A stretch of DNA of 64,000 bases, taken from the NCBI GenBank assembly GCA_963854835.1, contig OY978525.1:114651018-114715017 (forward strand). Direction: 5' to 3'. Both the position numbers and the translations under genes were made by a program. Origin of the DNA: Megamerina dolium. Lineage: Eukaryota; Arthropoda; Insecta; Diptera; Megamerinidae. The notes below the pieces were generated by a model. That model saw nothing but the letters and a program-made list of their open reading frames with translations. It was not told the DNA's origin and searched no databases. Each line of letters starts with the position of its first letter. Position 1 is the first letter of the stretch. Positions 11,952 to 24,723 of this stretch are shown piece after piece.

Positions 11952-13206
11952 CAAGGGCGGTCCCAGAACTACCCGACCTAACAATGAAAACACAACAACT
12001 TTGGGAAAATTTTTCTTTATTTCTCAACAGAATCTCCTTTTAGCTCTATACACGATATTCCAGCGATACTCTATAGCTTCGATACTCGGTTTATAGTATG
12101 AACTGTCTAGCTCATTAAAATAGCCATCTACCGCAGACTCCACCACTTTATTGTTTGAAAATCTTTTACCATCAAGCCATTTATTTAAATTCGGAAATAG
12201 AAAATAATCCGAAGGAGCTAAATCTGGCGAATACGGTGCGTGCTGAAGCAATTCGAGCTTTAACTCATTGATTTCGGCCATCGTAATACCGGATGTGTGA
12301 ACTGGTGCATTGTCTTGATGAAAGAACAATTTCTTTTTCGCCAAATGTGGCCTTTTTTTTCTGCAAAACTTAGCATAATACTCCTCGTTGATTGTTTTTC
12401 TTTTTTGAAGATAATCAATAAAAATTATACCATGTGAATCCCAAAAAACAGACGCCATAACCTTGCCTGCAGATGGAACTGTCTTCGCCTTCTTTGGACA
12501 CGATTCTCCCCTTTCAGTCCACTATTTTGACTGCTTCTTTGTCTCAGGTGTGAAGTGGTGGACCCATGTCTCATTCAGGGTTACGAATCGACGTAAAAAC
12601 TCGGCTTTATTACTGTTAAACATCTCCAAACATTCTATAGAAAGATCTTCACGGCGTTGTGTTTGTTTTATTGTGAGCAAACGCGGCACCCATCTTACAT
12701 ACAGATTTTTCATCTCCAAATTATCGGTCAAAATACGATGTATAGCACTTTTTGAAATGCACGCACCTTCATCCGGCGATCATCCAATACCATTTTTTGG
12801 ATTTTCTTAACCGTTTCTGGCGTGGCCACCTCAATTGGTCGACCACTACGGTATTCGTCTTGGCAGCTCGTATGACCTCGTCTAAACTCCCACCCAATAT
12901 TTTATGGCCGTAAACGAAGGAGCAGACTCCCCCAGAGTAGTTCGGCTTTAATATTCGTTGGACTGAGATCTTTCAAATGAAAGTATTGAAATACATAACT
13001 GTGACCAATTTTTTTCATGTTTACAGATTCACTGAGGCCATTAACTTTCGATGGTTGAAAAAAAAAAATACTAAACAACGTGGCGCCTTGAAACTTAAAA
13101 CATATGTTTTATAAGGTTGCCACTTTTCACCAAAGTAATTTTTTTCCTACTTCCTTCTACTGCCGCCATCTATATATCAGGTCGGGTAGTTCTGGGGCCG
13201 GACTTG
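11952..13206 (-). mobile_element. Mellifera-type mariner, near full length
   Basis: The ends CAAGGGCGGTCCCAGAACTA and GGGTAGTTCTGGGGCCGGAC are inverted, with TA at both flanks; the length is 1255 bases. The minus-strand transposase has YVRWVPRLLTIKQTQRR, RRFVTLNETWVHHF (Asn where the first catalytic Asp should be), KVMASVFWDSHGIIFIDYL, HQDNAPVHTS and YSPDLAPSDYFLF. Spacing between the last two Asp is D34D. The C-terminus (WNIVYRAKRRF) ends before 12024. Frameshifts near 12470 and 12740 break the ORF. Confidence 0.88.
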
Positions 13207-14466
13207 TATTACAAGTACATTAGTGCGGGCCATGTCTTTTTACATGTAAATAACGAAACTGCCAAGAACACCATCGATTTAAATTAAATTTTGAACAAAA
13301 AAAAAAATAATAAAAAGAAGCTAGATCTACCCTGTATTCAAAAATTATTAATGTTGCCCAAATAGTGATTTTTTATGAGTGTGATACAAAATTTAGGTGC
13401 GAAGGCTAATTTTTCATTCAAAATTTAGCCATCAGCCACACAAAGATATTAAAAAAAAAATAAATGGATAATATTATAATAAAATAAATAAATAAATAAA
13501 AAATAATAATAAAATAATTTAAATTGTTGGTTTATCATATAAATTTTTGCTTAAATTTTTAAACTGCTTAACCCGTTTGACTCAAATTTTGTTTTAGAGA
13601 TTTACGGTTACGTTAGATTTCATTAGCATTTTTGGAAAATTGTATCCCTTGCTAAACGTTTACATATCTAACAAATTGGACCGTTCTCATGTTTAAGTGT
13701 GCGTGTACGTGTTAAACATTTTGTAAATAATCAAAATATCCACATCAATATGTATTTATGTATATGAAGGCGTATTTATAAATCGTAACCTACCTAATGT
13801 AAATAAGTACGTCCTTGTGAATATCCATTTTTATACTCATATATTGGTAATTGACATGTATTATTATTGACAATCGGAAACATTTTCACACATTCGAACA
13901 CATTCACAGTATATTTATATTATGTTTACACAATGGCAAACATTGAAATCGTATACATAGACAGTAAACAAATATGTAATCGAATAAACTTATATATGTA
14001 TACACACGTTGAATCACGTACATATTTTGAATAAAAAAAATCTGAGGCACAATGTAATAAATGATTTGAAGAATTTTTACATTTTCTTTCACACATATGA
14101 ATGTAGAATCTATTAAAAATGTATGAATTTACTAAAAAGGAACATGTGTGCTATTTATATATTTTTACTCTAACAATTTGACTGGCAAGCAGATAGAAAG
14201 ATGCAGAGATATGTTCATATCTATTACAATTAAGATGTTGGATACATTAATAAACGTTTATTTAGTCCACTGTGTACTTTTATTACAATTTTAAATAACC
14301 TTTTATACTGTAATTAAATTAAACTGAAGTTCAAGATATGTACTAATTTGTTGACTCCACAAAATCATCGTAATGTCATAATTCAAATGAAATGATTAGT
14401 TTAATATTTTCCAGATTATATTACCAAAGCTTTATTTCTCAATTTAATAAAATTTTGTAAGAGAAC
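13207..14466. other. Intron, no feature recognised
   Basis: AT-rich, with an A/T run of AAATAAATAAATAAAA type near 13480. It may include the lost 5' part of the LINE that starts to be readable at 14467. Confidence 0.5.
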
Positions 14467-16520
14467 ATGTTCGTTCGTTACTTATTTATGTACAGAGCTA
14501 GCAAATCCACTGAAACGGCCCTTCACGAACTCGTTCGTGTAGCGGTGAGAGAACTGTCTTGTGGAGGGATATCTATGGCTACTTTTATGGATATAGAGGG
14601 TGCCTTCGATAAGATTGGTTTCGATAAACTAAGGATGGCCCTTGCTACTCGTGAAGTCAACTCGGCCATTATAAGGTGGGTGGAGAGCATGCTGAGGAAA
14701 AGTGCAATAAACTTTCAAAATGGAAGTTACAGGCTCAGAGGTAGGGTAGTCAAAGGGTGTCCACAGGGGGGGCATACTATCGCCCATCCTTTGGAACATC
14801 ACGGTCGATTCCCTACCCGAGCCTCTGGACTCAAAAAGCATACACACCGTCGGGTATGTAGATGATTTAGCGGTAACGGTGAGCGGTAAATTCCTGGACA
14901 CTATTTATGATACCATGAAAGGTGCACTCAAAATGGTTGAAGAATGATGAACGGAACCAGATCTCTCTATAAATGCTAGTAAGTCGGAAACAGTACTCTA
15001 TACTAATAGGAGGACTGGTCTAACGATAGACCCCCTTGGGCTTTTTGGATCAAACATCAACGTCTCCAGGGAAGTAAAGTATCTAGGTGTCATCCTGGAT
15101 ATCAAGCTGACTTGGAGCAGTCACGTCAATGACAAGATCCAGAAAGGCAAGCAGGTATTGCATCAGTGGAAGAGAGTGTTCGATCTCATGTGGGGAATTA
15201 CTCCCAGAGCAGCGCACTGGATCTACACAACGATGGTAAGGCCCTTAATAGCGTATGCTGCTGTGGTCTGATAGCCTGAAGTCACCTAAAAGACCACGAA
15301 AAGTAAGTTAGATAGGGTGGAAAGAATGGCTAGTATTGCCATTACCGGAGCTATCCGGACGACCCCGGTAGAAACATCGAAGTTTTTCTGGAGCTGCTTC
15401 CGCTGGACTTGCATATTATGAAGTCGGCGGCATTAACAGCATTTCATCTGAAGACAACCAATAATTGGTATGGATTCGGAACTGATATTGGGAACAGGAG
15501 CATCCTGTCACTGTTATCTAGCAGTGTAAAGGAGGCTCAAATGCCAATGGAAGGAATGGGTGGGCTAAAGATGACTGGAAAGTCACACAGCATACTCATT
15601 GTAGACGGCCTCACACATGATGCATGTGAGGAAAATGACATCAGTATTTTCACTGATGGCTCATTAATTGATGGCAGGGCGGGTGATGGAATCTTCTCTA
15701 AAGAGTTGGGACTGGCATGCACTCTGAATCTGGGAAGACACGTATCGATCTATCAAGCAGAAATGCTTGAGCAGAAATGCATGAGCTAGACCATCTACTG
15801 GATGGAAGGTGCAAGGTAAGAAAATCTTGCTAGCACTCGATAACCAGGTGGTGGTCAGGCGACTGCAACAACATATGGTATCTTCTAAGCTGGCGCTCGA
15901 ATGTGTTCAGAAACTTAACGGGTGTACTCGTAGTAATGCGATTACTCATGTAGGTGAAGGGACACATTGGTATAGAAAAAAAAAATGAAGCTGCAGATGC
16001 CTTGGCTAGACAATGATCTGAAGCTGAGTTTTATGGACCGGTAGTTGCTCTTAACAACGGACGGTGAAGGCAAAGGTCGCAGAGTGGATAAAGAAACTCC
16101 ATCTCACGAGGTGGCAGAACTTATGCACTTGTAGACAGGCAAAGGCTTCGTTGAGGCTATCAAAGGGCAGTGAATCGTGGAGGGCTCTCAGTTTAGGATG
16201 GTTAACTCTAAGCTCGTTGACTGCATTAATAACTGGACATGGTAATTTCAGGTACCACCTCAGCAAGATGGGTCTTGTTGAAGGGGAGGATACTGACATT
16301 TGCACATTATGCATGGAAGAGACAGAGACAGCGGCGCATATAGTGTGCTAGTGGAACATATCCCATAAACATATGCTTGAAATAACGCGTGATGTTATTA
16401 TGAGGAATGTAGTAGAAGAATTCTGCAACAAAACAAATAGTGAACATACGATTTGAGGGACGAAAAGGGTCATATATAAGTGGATTGATGCGGATAATCC
16501 CTAAAATATATATAATATTT
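14467..16520 (+). mobile_element. LOA/I-like LINE: RT and RNase H pseudogene
   Basis: The plus strand encodes a reverse transcriptase core: RASKSTETALHELVRVAVRE, FMDIEGAFD (motif A), KGCPQGG (motif B), then YVDDLAVTVSGK (active site) after a frameshift. Later, VSREVKYLGVILDIKLTWSS and RMASIAITGAIRTTP follow. An RNase H region has DISIFTDGSL and IYQAEML. After it comes a Zn-knuckle-like CTLCMEETETAAHIVC tail. Multiple stops and shifts show it is dead. 5' end is missing. Confidence 0.85.
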
Positions 16521-17287
16521 ATAAACAAAACTATTCACAGAAAAAATTACTTGGAGCAAAAACTCGGCGTAGAAGTAAATTTAATTAAATATAATTGTTC
16601 TTATGGTATTTGTAGTTTTGAAAACAGCACATCTAAAGCTGACTGTTTTTTTAACACAATCTTAAGATGTTTCGTCCGCTATTTAAGGATATCTTCAAAA
16701 CTATTCATTAGATCAACATCATTACAGACCTTCATCAAAAGGTTCTACTATAAGAAAATGCATCAGAGAACATATACTTAACACAAAACCATAGATTAAA
16801 ATGATTAAAAAATGGCTATATTTTTGAATAAAAGAGAAATCATAAATTCCTGATGTTCAAATTAAAAGGACTCACTCCCAGAGAACCATTGAAAGCATAC
16901 GTTACATGTATCTTAATCTAAAATAATCTCTAAACATTTTAACAGATGTTTGTATTTAAGAGTATACAATAGTATATGTAACATGTAAGGAAATAATAGA
17001 TGGATATAATATATACATATACGAACAACTGTCTAACCGTACCAAATTAAAATGTGTGGAATTTTCGAGTGTGAATATTTAAAATGCGAACAAATGCTTT
17101 GTATTGCTATTGTATGCTCGTATTATCGTAAATATTGTAGGTACTAATTTTGAATAAGAATAAAATATATACTGCTGCAATACTTACTTATTTGCTTTTG
17201 TTTTTTTATTACTTTTCTTCCTTTTTATTTCCTCTTTTTAATGGGTAAATAATAATCGTAATTTCCGTTGATTTATATTTGTTGCAG
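16521..17287. other. Intron tail before exon 3
   Basis: No motif-bearing ORF. The AT-rich stretch ends at the acceptor of exon 3. Confidence 0.6.
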
Positions 17288-17450
17288 ATGTTGTTGTGGA
17301 CAATCAAGACCAACACATCAAACAATACCTGGCATCGAAAGTGGTACCACAGGTGATCAATGGTGGCCACATAAACATACACGGCCACAACCCACCGACG
17401 CATATGGCACCATTGAATTTCAAGGTGGTGCACATCCAACAAAAGCACAA
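17288..17450 (+). CDS. Trpm: Trpm exon 3 (CCCG / GTIEFQGG segment)
   Basis: The acceptor is TTGTTGCAG|A and the donor is CAA|GTAAGTA. The exon is 163 bases, entering in phase 2 and leaving in phase 0. It begins with the Cys cluster CCCG and ends TDAYGTIEFQGGAHPTKAQ. Both segments are conserved across TRPM1/3/6/7-type channels. The intron before it is about 10.3 kb and holds a SINE, three mariners, a MITE and a LINE. Confidence 0.97.
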
Positions 17451-17653
17451 GTAAGTAAATATACTTACATACATACATACAAGTATATGATAGTGTATGA
17501 AATGTGATAGTGTTTCATGTGATGTGAAGTGTATCAAAGCAGCATTGAGCATTGAGGTTATAGAAATGAGTTTCTTCATATTGATACGACGATAGCGCAT
17601 TAAAGCGTATAACTATGTAAATAACTTTCTATTTGGATATTTTTCACTCACAG

Positions 17654-17695
17654 ATGTACTTAGCATCGAGTGGACGTTTCGAAGAAAATTTGCTG
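17654..17695 (+). CDS. Trpm: Candidate 14-codon cassette exon of Trpm
   Basis: A good pyrimidine-rich acceptor (TTTTTCACTCACAG|ATG) opens a 42-base stretch that ends at CTG|GTATTT. It is in phase 0 on both sides, so it could be included between exons 3 and 4 without changing frame. The peptide would be MYLASSGRFEENLL. I know of no homologous insert in other TRPMs and the donor is only moderate, so this is a prediction. Confidence 0.3.
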
Positions 17696-17829
17696 GTATT
17701 TCATAATTATCGATTATGCGTAGTTTTTGGTGTAAACATTTGGGTACAGGAAATATTAGTATAAATTTGAAGAACCATTGAAATCATTTGCTTGTAAATG
17801 AACATAGTTGACACTAGGGGCTTCGCAAA

Positions 17830-17990
17830 ACTTTTGGGTTATCTTCAAATATTGTTCGATGTATTAAATTAGTGCCGTACTTTGAGTGACCTATTTGTAT
17901 TAACTTCGGAATCGGTAGAAATCTTTTGACATAATTTTTCTGAACTTTATCACAAAAGTCTTTTAAACAAGAAGACATTTTTCTACTTTC
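17830..17990 (-). mobile_element. Old, diverged SINE fragment, minus strand
   Basis: The reverse complement shows TTGTGATAAAGTTCAG, AATTATGTCAAAAGA, CCGATTCCGAAG and AATAGGTCAC, each a diverged match to the SINE body in the right order. Much more diverged than the other copies. Confidence 0.4.
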
Positions 17991-18945
17991 GAAAATTTAC
18001 TGTCGCTTTGACCGAATGAGGCATTTATTCGTCGAATATTGAAATATATTTTGACATGTAGACAACATCTTTATTTGGGACAAAAAAATGTTTTAATGCA
18101 ACGTGATACTAGTATCAATGACACACTGTATAATTGGTTATAGTTATTATACATTGCGATATAAAATTTTATGAACCTTGTATGTATATTTATTTTTATT
18201 TTTATTATTATTATGATTGTGTTTATTTTTCTTGATCTTCTTTGGACATTTAATGAGACAATATTGACATACAAGTGATGACACACATCAATGAAAATGT
18301 GCTTGCATACACAAACACCACACACACACACACACACACACACATATTGTACATTTATAAAATGTGAAAGTTTTTCAATCAATTTTATAATCTTTGTTTT
18401 CCTCATTTTCCAGTTGTTTATATTTTTCATTATGACAGGTATATAATATAAAATACATTTCATATATTAAATATGTACCTACATATTTAATATTAGATCA
18501 GTTGAAATTGTTTTTTATTTGCGTTGAATATAATATTTCAAATATTTTTGCAAAATTTAGAACTTGAAAGAATCATATACATATTGTAAATAAAGTGTTT
18601 CTATTTTCTACACGATTTATTTTTTTTTAGAATAACCTTTTTCAATTTGGCTTCGATTTGGTTTGAAAATCAATTTTCTACCGATGAATTTTCTAAAAAA
18701 AAATTGAACACTTTAAGAAAACAAAATTTCCAACATTTCCATTAAATATTTTGACAGGTCTATCGTTTACATTTGGATTTCTTATACATAAACCTATATT
18801 CTGCAGTCACACATATAGTCCTTATCCATATACAGTAATAATATAGTATGATAATGCTAACTGACATAATGTGTTATATACTCATATCATTCTTTGGTAA
18901 ATCACATGTACTATGAATCCATAAATAAACTAAACTTTCGACATA

Positions 18946-21023
18946 CACTACCCTGCAAAACTTTGTGTAAATTTCAAAAATTACACATATTTTGTATTTT
19001 TCCCTATATTTTCTCGACGAGGACCGTTTTATTGAACATATCATACATATTTCTATGAAATAATATTATTCTTATGATTTTTGACATGTTTGACTTATTA
19101 TTGTTGTTTTATTTGATCAAAATATGGTGATTTTGGAGAGACAAACTAGTTTCAAATTGCTTTATTTTTAATATTCTTTTGGCATATTTCGACCCGAATC
19201 AGTTTTTAATCATTTTTAAAATAATTCAAAATATGTGCGCCAATATTGTTCTACATCGTTTGCCAGCACAATTCAAATTCATAACGGGATATTTTGACAA
19301 TTTAACGTAATCAAATCCATCAAAATGGCAAGAATCAAGCAGATAACAAAAGAAAAACCTGCTCAATAGTTAGTTTGCAAGAATTCGGTCATTCAATGAG
19401 AAAAATTTCACAAATTGTGGGTATTGTATTGAAAAGAGTTCACACAACCTTGAGAAAATACCTTGAAATGAACTCATTTAATGACAGAACACGCTCTGGT
19501 AGACCCAGAAAAATAACCACAGAGTATGATCGTCTGTTACAAATGATCAGCAAACGTTTTCGATTCAAAACTGTGCCAGAGTTATGAGCCGAGATTAATG
19601 AAACAACGCTGGTATGTCGGTCGAGTCGTTGCCAAAAAAAAAAAAAAAAACATTATTGCGCCCAATAAATGTTCAAAAATTACTCAAATGGACAAAAGAA
19701 CATACCATTTGGTCGATGGATCAATGGTATCAGCTGTTATAGACTAAAGACCTGCAAGAATGTATTTGATTTTCGAATGATTCTCTTTACCCTCAAAACC
19801 CGGACAATATTTACAAAGCATATCTAAATAAAATGAGAATGAGTGAGAGTAATATATTAGGCAAATAGAATACTCCACTCATTTCTTGTACAAGAAATAT
19901 TCCATACATTCGTTTTTTTTTCTCTTCAAATAAACGAATATTTGAGAGTACTACGAGAGTTTGAGAGTACTACGAGTATGTTGTACGTTATGATTGTTGT
20001 TGCTTTTTATAGCAGGCACTGATAATTTGTATGACCTCGTCTTGCCGCTTCATGTTGTCTTATCTACTGTATTTTTTGCTTATACTAGTATGTATTGTAA
20101 TGTAACATAGAAAAGCAAAACGAAAGTTTAGAGTACTCTCAAATGCTATACTTCTATTTGCAAATGTTGAGATTCTAAGCATTCTATGAAAACGAAACAT
20201 ACACTCCATTCCATTCTATTTCAATTTTATTCATTCTAATTCGTATTTGCTTAGAGAGAATGAATGAGAGATTCTATTCTTATATCCAATAGAGTGTTTT
20301 GAGGTTACCAACGAATACATTCGTGCAGCACTCTATTAAAGACCAATGAATCCAAAATCGAATTCGGGAATATACGGCAAATGTTCTGCCATAGAAATTA
20401 GTTGAACGATATGAATCTGAATATGTTAAGCCTACAGTCAAGTTTGAAGGTTACAGTATAATGGTATTGGCTTGTTTTTACTATGATGGTGTAGGCGATG
20501 TGGTGAAATTCATTTGAAATAATGCGGAGGGAACAGTATCACCGTATATTTCAGAACAACGTTATTCCATTTGGCGTTGGCTTTATAGGTGAGAAGTTCG
20601 TGTTGCTGCAAAATAATGATCCTGAATACACATCCAAACTTTGCATAAACTACATCAAATCGAAAGAAGACAGCCGCACTCTACAATTCTTGGAATGGCC
20701 ATCCGAATCTTCCGAGGCGAATCCCATTGAATTATCATGAGTTGAGCTCGACAGAGAGGTTCGAAAACTGTGTCCAATCAGCGAATGTCATTTGTTGGAA
20801 TGTCTTCAGCGGTCTTTGTAACAATTACAACCAGAAAGATTCCAAAAATTGATGGAACGAATGCCCAAAGTTTGTGGGGCCATCATAAAATCGACGAGAA
20901 ACGTCTCATTTGATATATTAACGTTTTTCTTTTACCAAGATTACCAAATATTTCGATAAAAATAGTGAAAAATACAAAATATGTGTCAATTTTGAAATTT
21001 ACCCAAACTTTTGCAATAAACCA
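18946..21023 (+). mobile_element. Tc1-like element with a nested insertion
   Basis: Long inverted ends: the left has GTGTAAATTTCAAAAATTAC, and the right is its imperfect complement ending near 21023. The N-terminal transposase ORF has QEFGHSMRKISQIVGIVLKR and RTRSGRPRKITTE, a paired-like HTH plus GRPR. The C-terminal part has MRREQYHRIFQNNVIPFGVG, then LLQNNDPEYTSKLC (Asp region altered), then FLEWPSESSEANPIELS. An unrelated stretch of about 500 bases at about 19830-20335 interrupts the middle, and stops are frequent. Confidence 0.8.
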
Positions 21024-21765
21024 GTTTCTTTAGCGCTCTGAAATATGATTCAAAAAGAGTCATATTTTTGAATATTTTCTGACTGATCATATATTGTATA
21101 TGTATGACTCACAAAAGACTCATAATTTTGTATATTTTGCTAAGGGAGAGTTTTTGAAAAAAATTCAATTTTGTTATTTTTTTTTCTGTTAAATATTATA
21201 TATAAAATTATGATAAATAATATTAAAAATTTTTTTTAACTCATCCAAAATTTTTAGGTAAGTATTATTACAATAAAATACTGCTCATTACGGGTCGTCT
21301 ACAATTTGTATTATTCTCATAGAAAAACTCAAAAAGAGCTGTAAAAAAACATATTCAGTCATTCGAGTATAGCAATTTTGGATATTTGACATATTTGTGA
21401 CATGTAAAGCACATCGAACAGATTATCATTCGCTCAAAGATTACTCATCCAGAATAGAGTAATAACTTAATCAAATAGTTGCCATTTATGGTCCATATTT
21501 AGAAAGGTTTTATGAGCTTTTATTAGTTGTATTTTATCACTCATATTTAGGAGTGTCTTATGACTACTAAAAAGGTTACATCGGAAAAAGAAAGCAAAAA
21601 TGTCATTTAGAGTCTTATGCAAGTAGTATAGTACTCATGAGCTCAATTGAAGGCCTCCAAAATATTTGTCAAACAAGAGGCTTGTTGGGTATTTAAGTTT
21701 TAATCAACATGACTATATATTTTGTTTTTATTTTTTATTTTCTCTTTTTATTTGTATTTTCACAG

Positions 21766-21906
21766 TATGTTCGATTATCATTCGATACTCGCCCTGAACT
21801 GCTGGTGCAACTATTCACAAAGGAATGGAATTTGGAATTACCAAAACTTTTGATTACAGTACAAGGTGGCAAAGCTAATTTTGAATTACAACCAAAATTG
21901 AAAAAG
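21766..21906 (+). CDS. Trpm: Trpm exon 4
   Basis: The acceptor is TATTTTCACAG|TAT and the donor is AAG|GTAAGT. It has 47 codons in phase 0 at both ends. It reads [20 protein letters not shown], then [15 protein letters not shown], the start of the SLOG-like nucleotide-binding fold of TRPM channels. Confidence 0.97.
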
Positions 21907-22705
21907 GTAAGTTTATTTTGAAAATGATGTAGATATGTGTATTGATATTTATACGATACATGTACACATGCAACTTTACTTTGAGATGTCTTAACTTGCA
22001 TGGGTTTTTAAATATAAATTTTCTTATAAAATATACGTAAAAAGTTTACAAGTATAAATAATGTATTGAATGGGTGCATAGAGATGTTGAAAAGTTGAAG
22101 TGAATAAATTTCATGAACTATTGTTGGCTTACACTAAAGAAAAAAAGTCAAACGAAGTAATATTGTTCACCAGAAGGTTGTTCATTTTGTAAAGTTCATC
22201 AGTATTGAATATTTCTCCTTTATTGTTATGGTTATTCTGATGTGATTTGCATTTATATATATAGTATTATGTATGTCATTTCATATTGTATATGCACGCT
22301 CGCTTAAAGTGAGTTTGATTGATTTGCGAGAGATTTGAGGGCTGAATAAATTTATGCAAGATTGATAGTGAATGGCATAATTATGCAGCCAACTGGGTTA
22401 TGTACTCATATTACATACTCGTAAATATTTGCATATACTACTGGGTATCAATATTGATGTTTTAAGGAGACATATATTACATAAGTAGGTACATATGGAC
22501 AGACACAGTGCGAAATGAAATTAATTAAATGAAAAATGAGTTTAATTAAAAGAAAAAAAACTCAGCATTTTTATCGTATGCAAATTAGTAACTATAAGCT
22601 TTTTTGTAAAATCAATTTAAATTTACATTGTTTCAGTTTATTAACCTTTATATGTACATGTTGTTGTGATAAATTTGATTTTTGTTGTTTTTTTTCTGTC
22701 TATAG

Positions 22706-22778
22706 GAAATACGTAAAGGTTTATTAAAAGCAGCAAAAACAACAGGTGCTTGGATATTTACTGGTGGTACAAATACGG
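22706..22778 (+). CDS. Trpm: Trpm exon 5
   Basis: The acceptor is GTCTATAG|GAA and the donor is ACGG|GTAAGT. The exon is 73 bases, phase 0 to phase 1. The peptide EIRKGLLKAAKTTGAWIFTG, followed by GTNTG, carries the glycine-rich turn of the TRPM SLOG domain. The next exon completes it as GGTNTGV. Confidence 0.97.
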
Positions 22779-23816
22779 GTAAGTTTGTCTATAGTTATAA
22801 TTAATTTTCTACAATATATTCATACATAGTGCAACAGATAGTTTAAGTACAGGGTGATTTTTTAAGAGCCTTCGGATTTGATTAAAAAAAAAAAACACTT
22901 AAAATTTATAGAAATGAATAAAATCTTTGTTTGAGTCGATAGAACGATCATGTAATTTTATGTAAATGTTGATCGCGGCTGCGCCTCAAATGGTTCATAC
23001 GCAGGATTCAATTTTGGCATACTCTCTGCACATTTTGGGGCCGGTAACTCACGAATAAATTCTTCAATATTCGTTTCCAGTGCGTCAACCGTTGCGTGCT
23101 TGTCGCTATAGACATGAGCCTTAACATAGCCCTTCAAAAAATAGTCTTTGATTTAGATTTAGGCGGCCAATTGACCGGCGCTAAACGTGAAATCATCTGT
23201 TCACGCAACTTGCCTCTCAATTGGGCCATTGTTTCGCGTGCTGTGTGGCATGTGGCACCGTCTTGTTGAAACTACATGTCAGCCAAGTCCAGCTCTTCCA
23301 TTCTCTTCCAAAAGTACGGTCCAATGATGCCACCGGCCCATAATCCACACCAAACAGTGTATTTTTCGGGATACACTGGTAGTTCTTGCAATTCTTCTGC
23401 CTGCTCTTCACACCAAATACGGTAATTTTGATTGTTCAGGTATCCATTCAACCGGAAATGAGCTTCGTCGCTGATTACAATTTTCTGATAAAAAAGTGAA
23501 TCTTCATCCAACTTTGCCAGTGCCCATTCACCAAAAGTTAACCGTTGTGGTAGATCTTGTGGCTTCAATTCTTGCACCAACTATATTTTAACAGGTTTTA
23601 CACTCAATTCCTTCCGCAAAATTTTCCACGTAGTGGAGAAACAGAGGACCAATTGCTGCGAACGACGCCGAATCGATAATTTACGGTCTCATCAACAACA
23701 CTGGCAGATACAGTTGCGATATTTTCCTCTGGCCGCACTCTACGTATGCTTGTTGGTAGTTTAATGTCCAATAATGTAAATTTGGTGCGAAATTTAGTCA
23801 CAACATTTCGAATAGC

Positions 23817-24160
23817 AGTAGGATGCCGTAGCTCAGTGGTTAGTGTGTTGGCCTTCTGATCTGTAGGTCGTGGTTCAATCACCGTCTGATGCATAACAAA
23901 TTTAATATCGAAAATATGTTTCTTTCGAAGGGTACCCACCTGTCGGCAAGTAACAATTTGCCATGGAAAAGCTTCTAAAAGAACTCTGTGACGAAGCTCA
24001 GAAAAAGTGATGTCACAAGAGCTCTGTCGTTTGGAACCGGCTAAAGTAAGTAGATCCCTTCTATTACTGTCCACAATTTAACACGCACAACAGTGATGAA
24101 AGAGAAGCTCGGCCAATGAGCCCTTCGGGGCTTTAAGTGCCACATATTTTTTTTTTTTTA
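23817..24160 (+). mobile_element. SINE copy 2, nested in transposon
   Basis: Head GCCGTAGCTCAGTGGTTAG and box B GTGGTTCAATCACC are followed by the family body, ending GGGGCTTTAAGTGCCACATA and a T-rich tail. Flanking duplications are TTTCGAATAGC (23806-23816) and TTCCGAATAGC (24161-24171) in the host transposon. Confidence 0.88.
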
Positions 24161-24277
24161 TTCCGAATAGCCGCCTCAGAAGGTCGCCCAAACTGACCAT
24201 AAAATGGAAGATGTGCACGATGCACTATTTTAACCGAGCATGAATTCTGATATTAAAATTCAATAATCTGCAAGCCG

Positions 24278-24651
24278 GTGGGTGCCGTAGCTCAGTGGTT
24301 AGTGTGTTCGCCTTCTGATCTGTAGGTCGGTGGTTCAATCCCCGGCTGATGCATAACAAATTTAATATCGATAAGATTTTTCTTTCGAACGGTACCCACC
24401 TGTCGGCAAGCAATTGGCAATTCTTCCGACAGTAACAACTTGCCATGAAAAAGCTTCTTAAAGAACTCTGTGACAAAGCTCAGAAAAAGTGATGTCACAA
24501 GTGTTCTGCCCTTCGGAACCGGCTAAAATAAGTAGGTCCCTTCTAATATTGTCCAAAATTTAAGACGCACAACAGTACTGGAAGAGAAGCTCGGCCAATG
24601 AGCCCTTTGGGGCTTTATGTGGCCACATATTTATTTTTTTTTTTTTTATTT
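24278..24651 (+). mobile_element. SINE copy 3, nested in the same transposon
   Basis: The best preserved copy. Head TGCCGTAGCTCAGTGGTTAG, box B GGTTCAATCCC (a near-perfect Pol III box B), full body, and a tail ATATTTATTTTTTT. A 13-base duplication, AATCTGCAAGCCG, flanks it at 24265-24277 and 24652-24664. Confidence 0.92.
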
Positions 24652-24723
24652 AATCTGCAAGCCGTGTTCGTTTGTAAGTCGATCCATAGTTAAATTATAG
24701 ACCAAATTGAACATGTTTGACGA

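Larger units (their letters stand above)
22850..24723 (-). mobile_element. CAGGGTGATTT-family transposon, 5' end lost
   Basis: The terminus CAGGGTGATTTTTTAAGAGC follows TA. Minus-strand transposase pieces are VVTKFRTKFTLLDIKLPTS, then LKPQDLPQRLTFGEWALAKL, VISDEAHFRLNGYLNNQNYR (first Asp), LADM-stop-FQQDGATCHTA (second Asp), and PVNWPPKSK where the third Asp motif is lost. This is a Tc1/mariner-superfamily type common in insects, with a DUF4817-like N-terminus in the related copy at 41668. SINE copies 2 and 3 have split it. The other terminus is missing after 24723. Confidence 0.8.

Noticed and set aside
18071..18463. 130-residue minus ORF
   Set aside because: It reads through a GT microsatellite (VCVCVCV) and AT-rich runs, so it is a low-complexity artefact.
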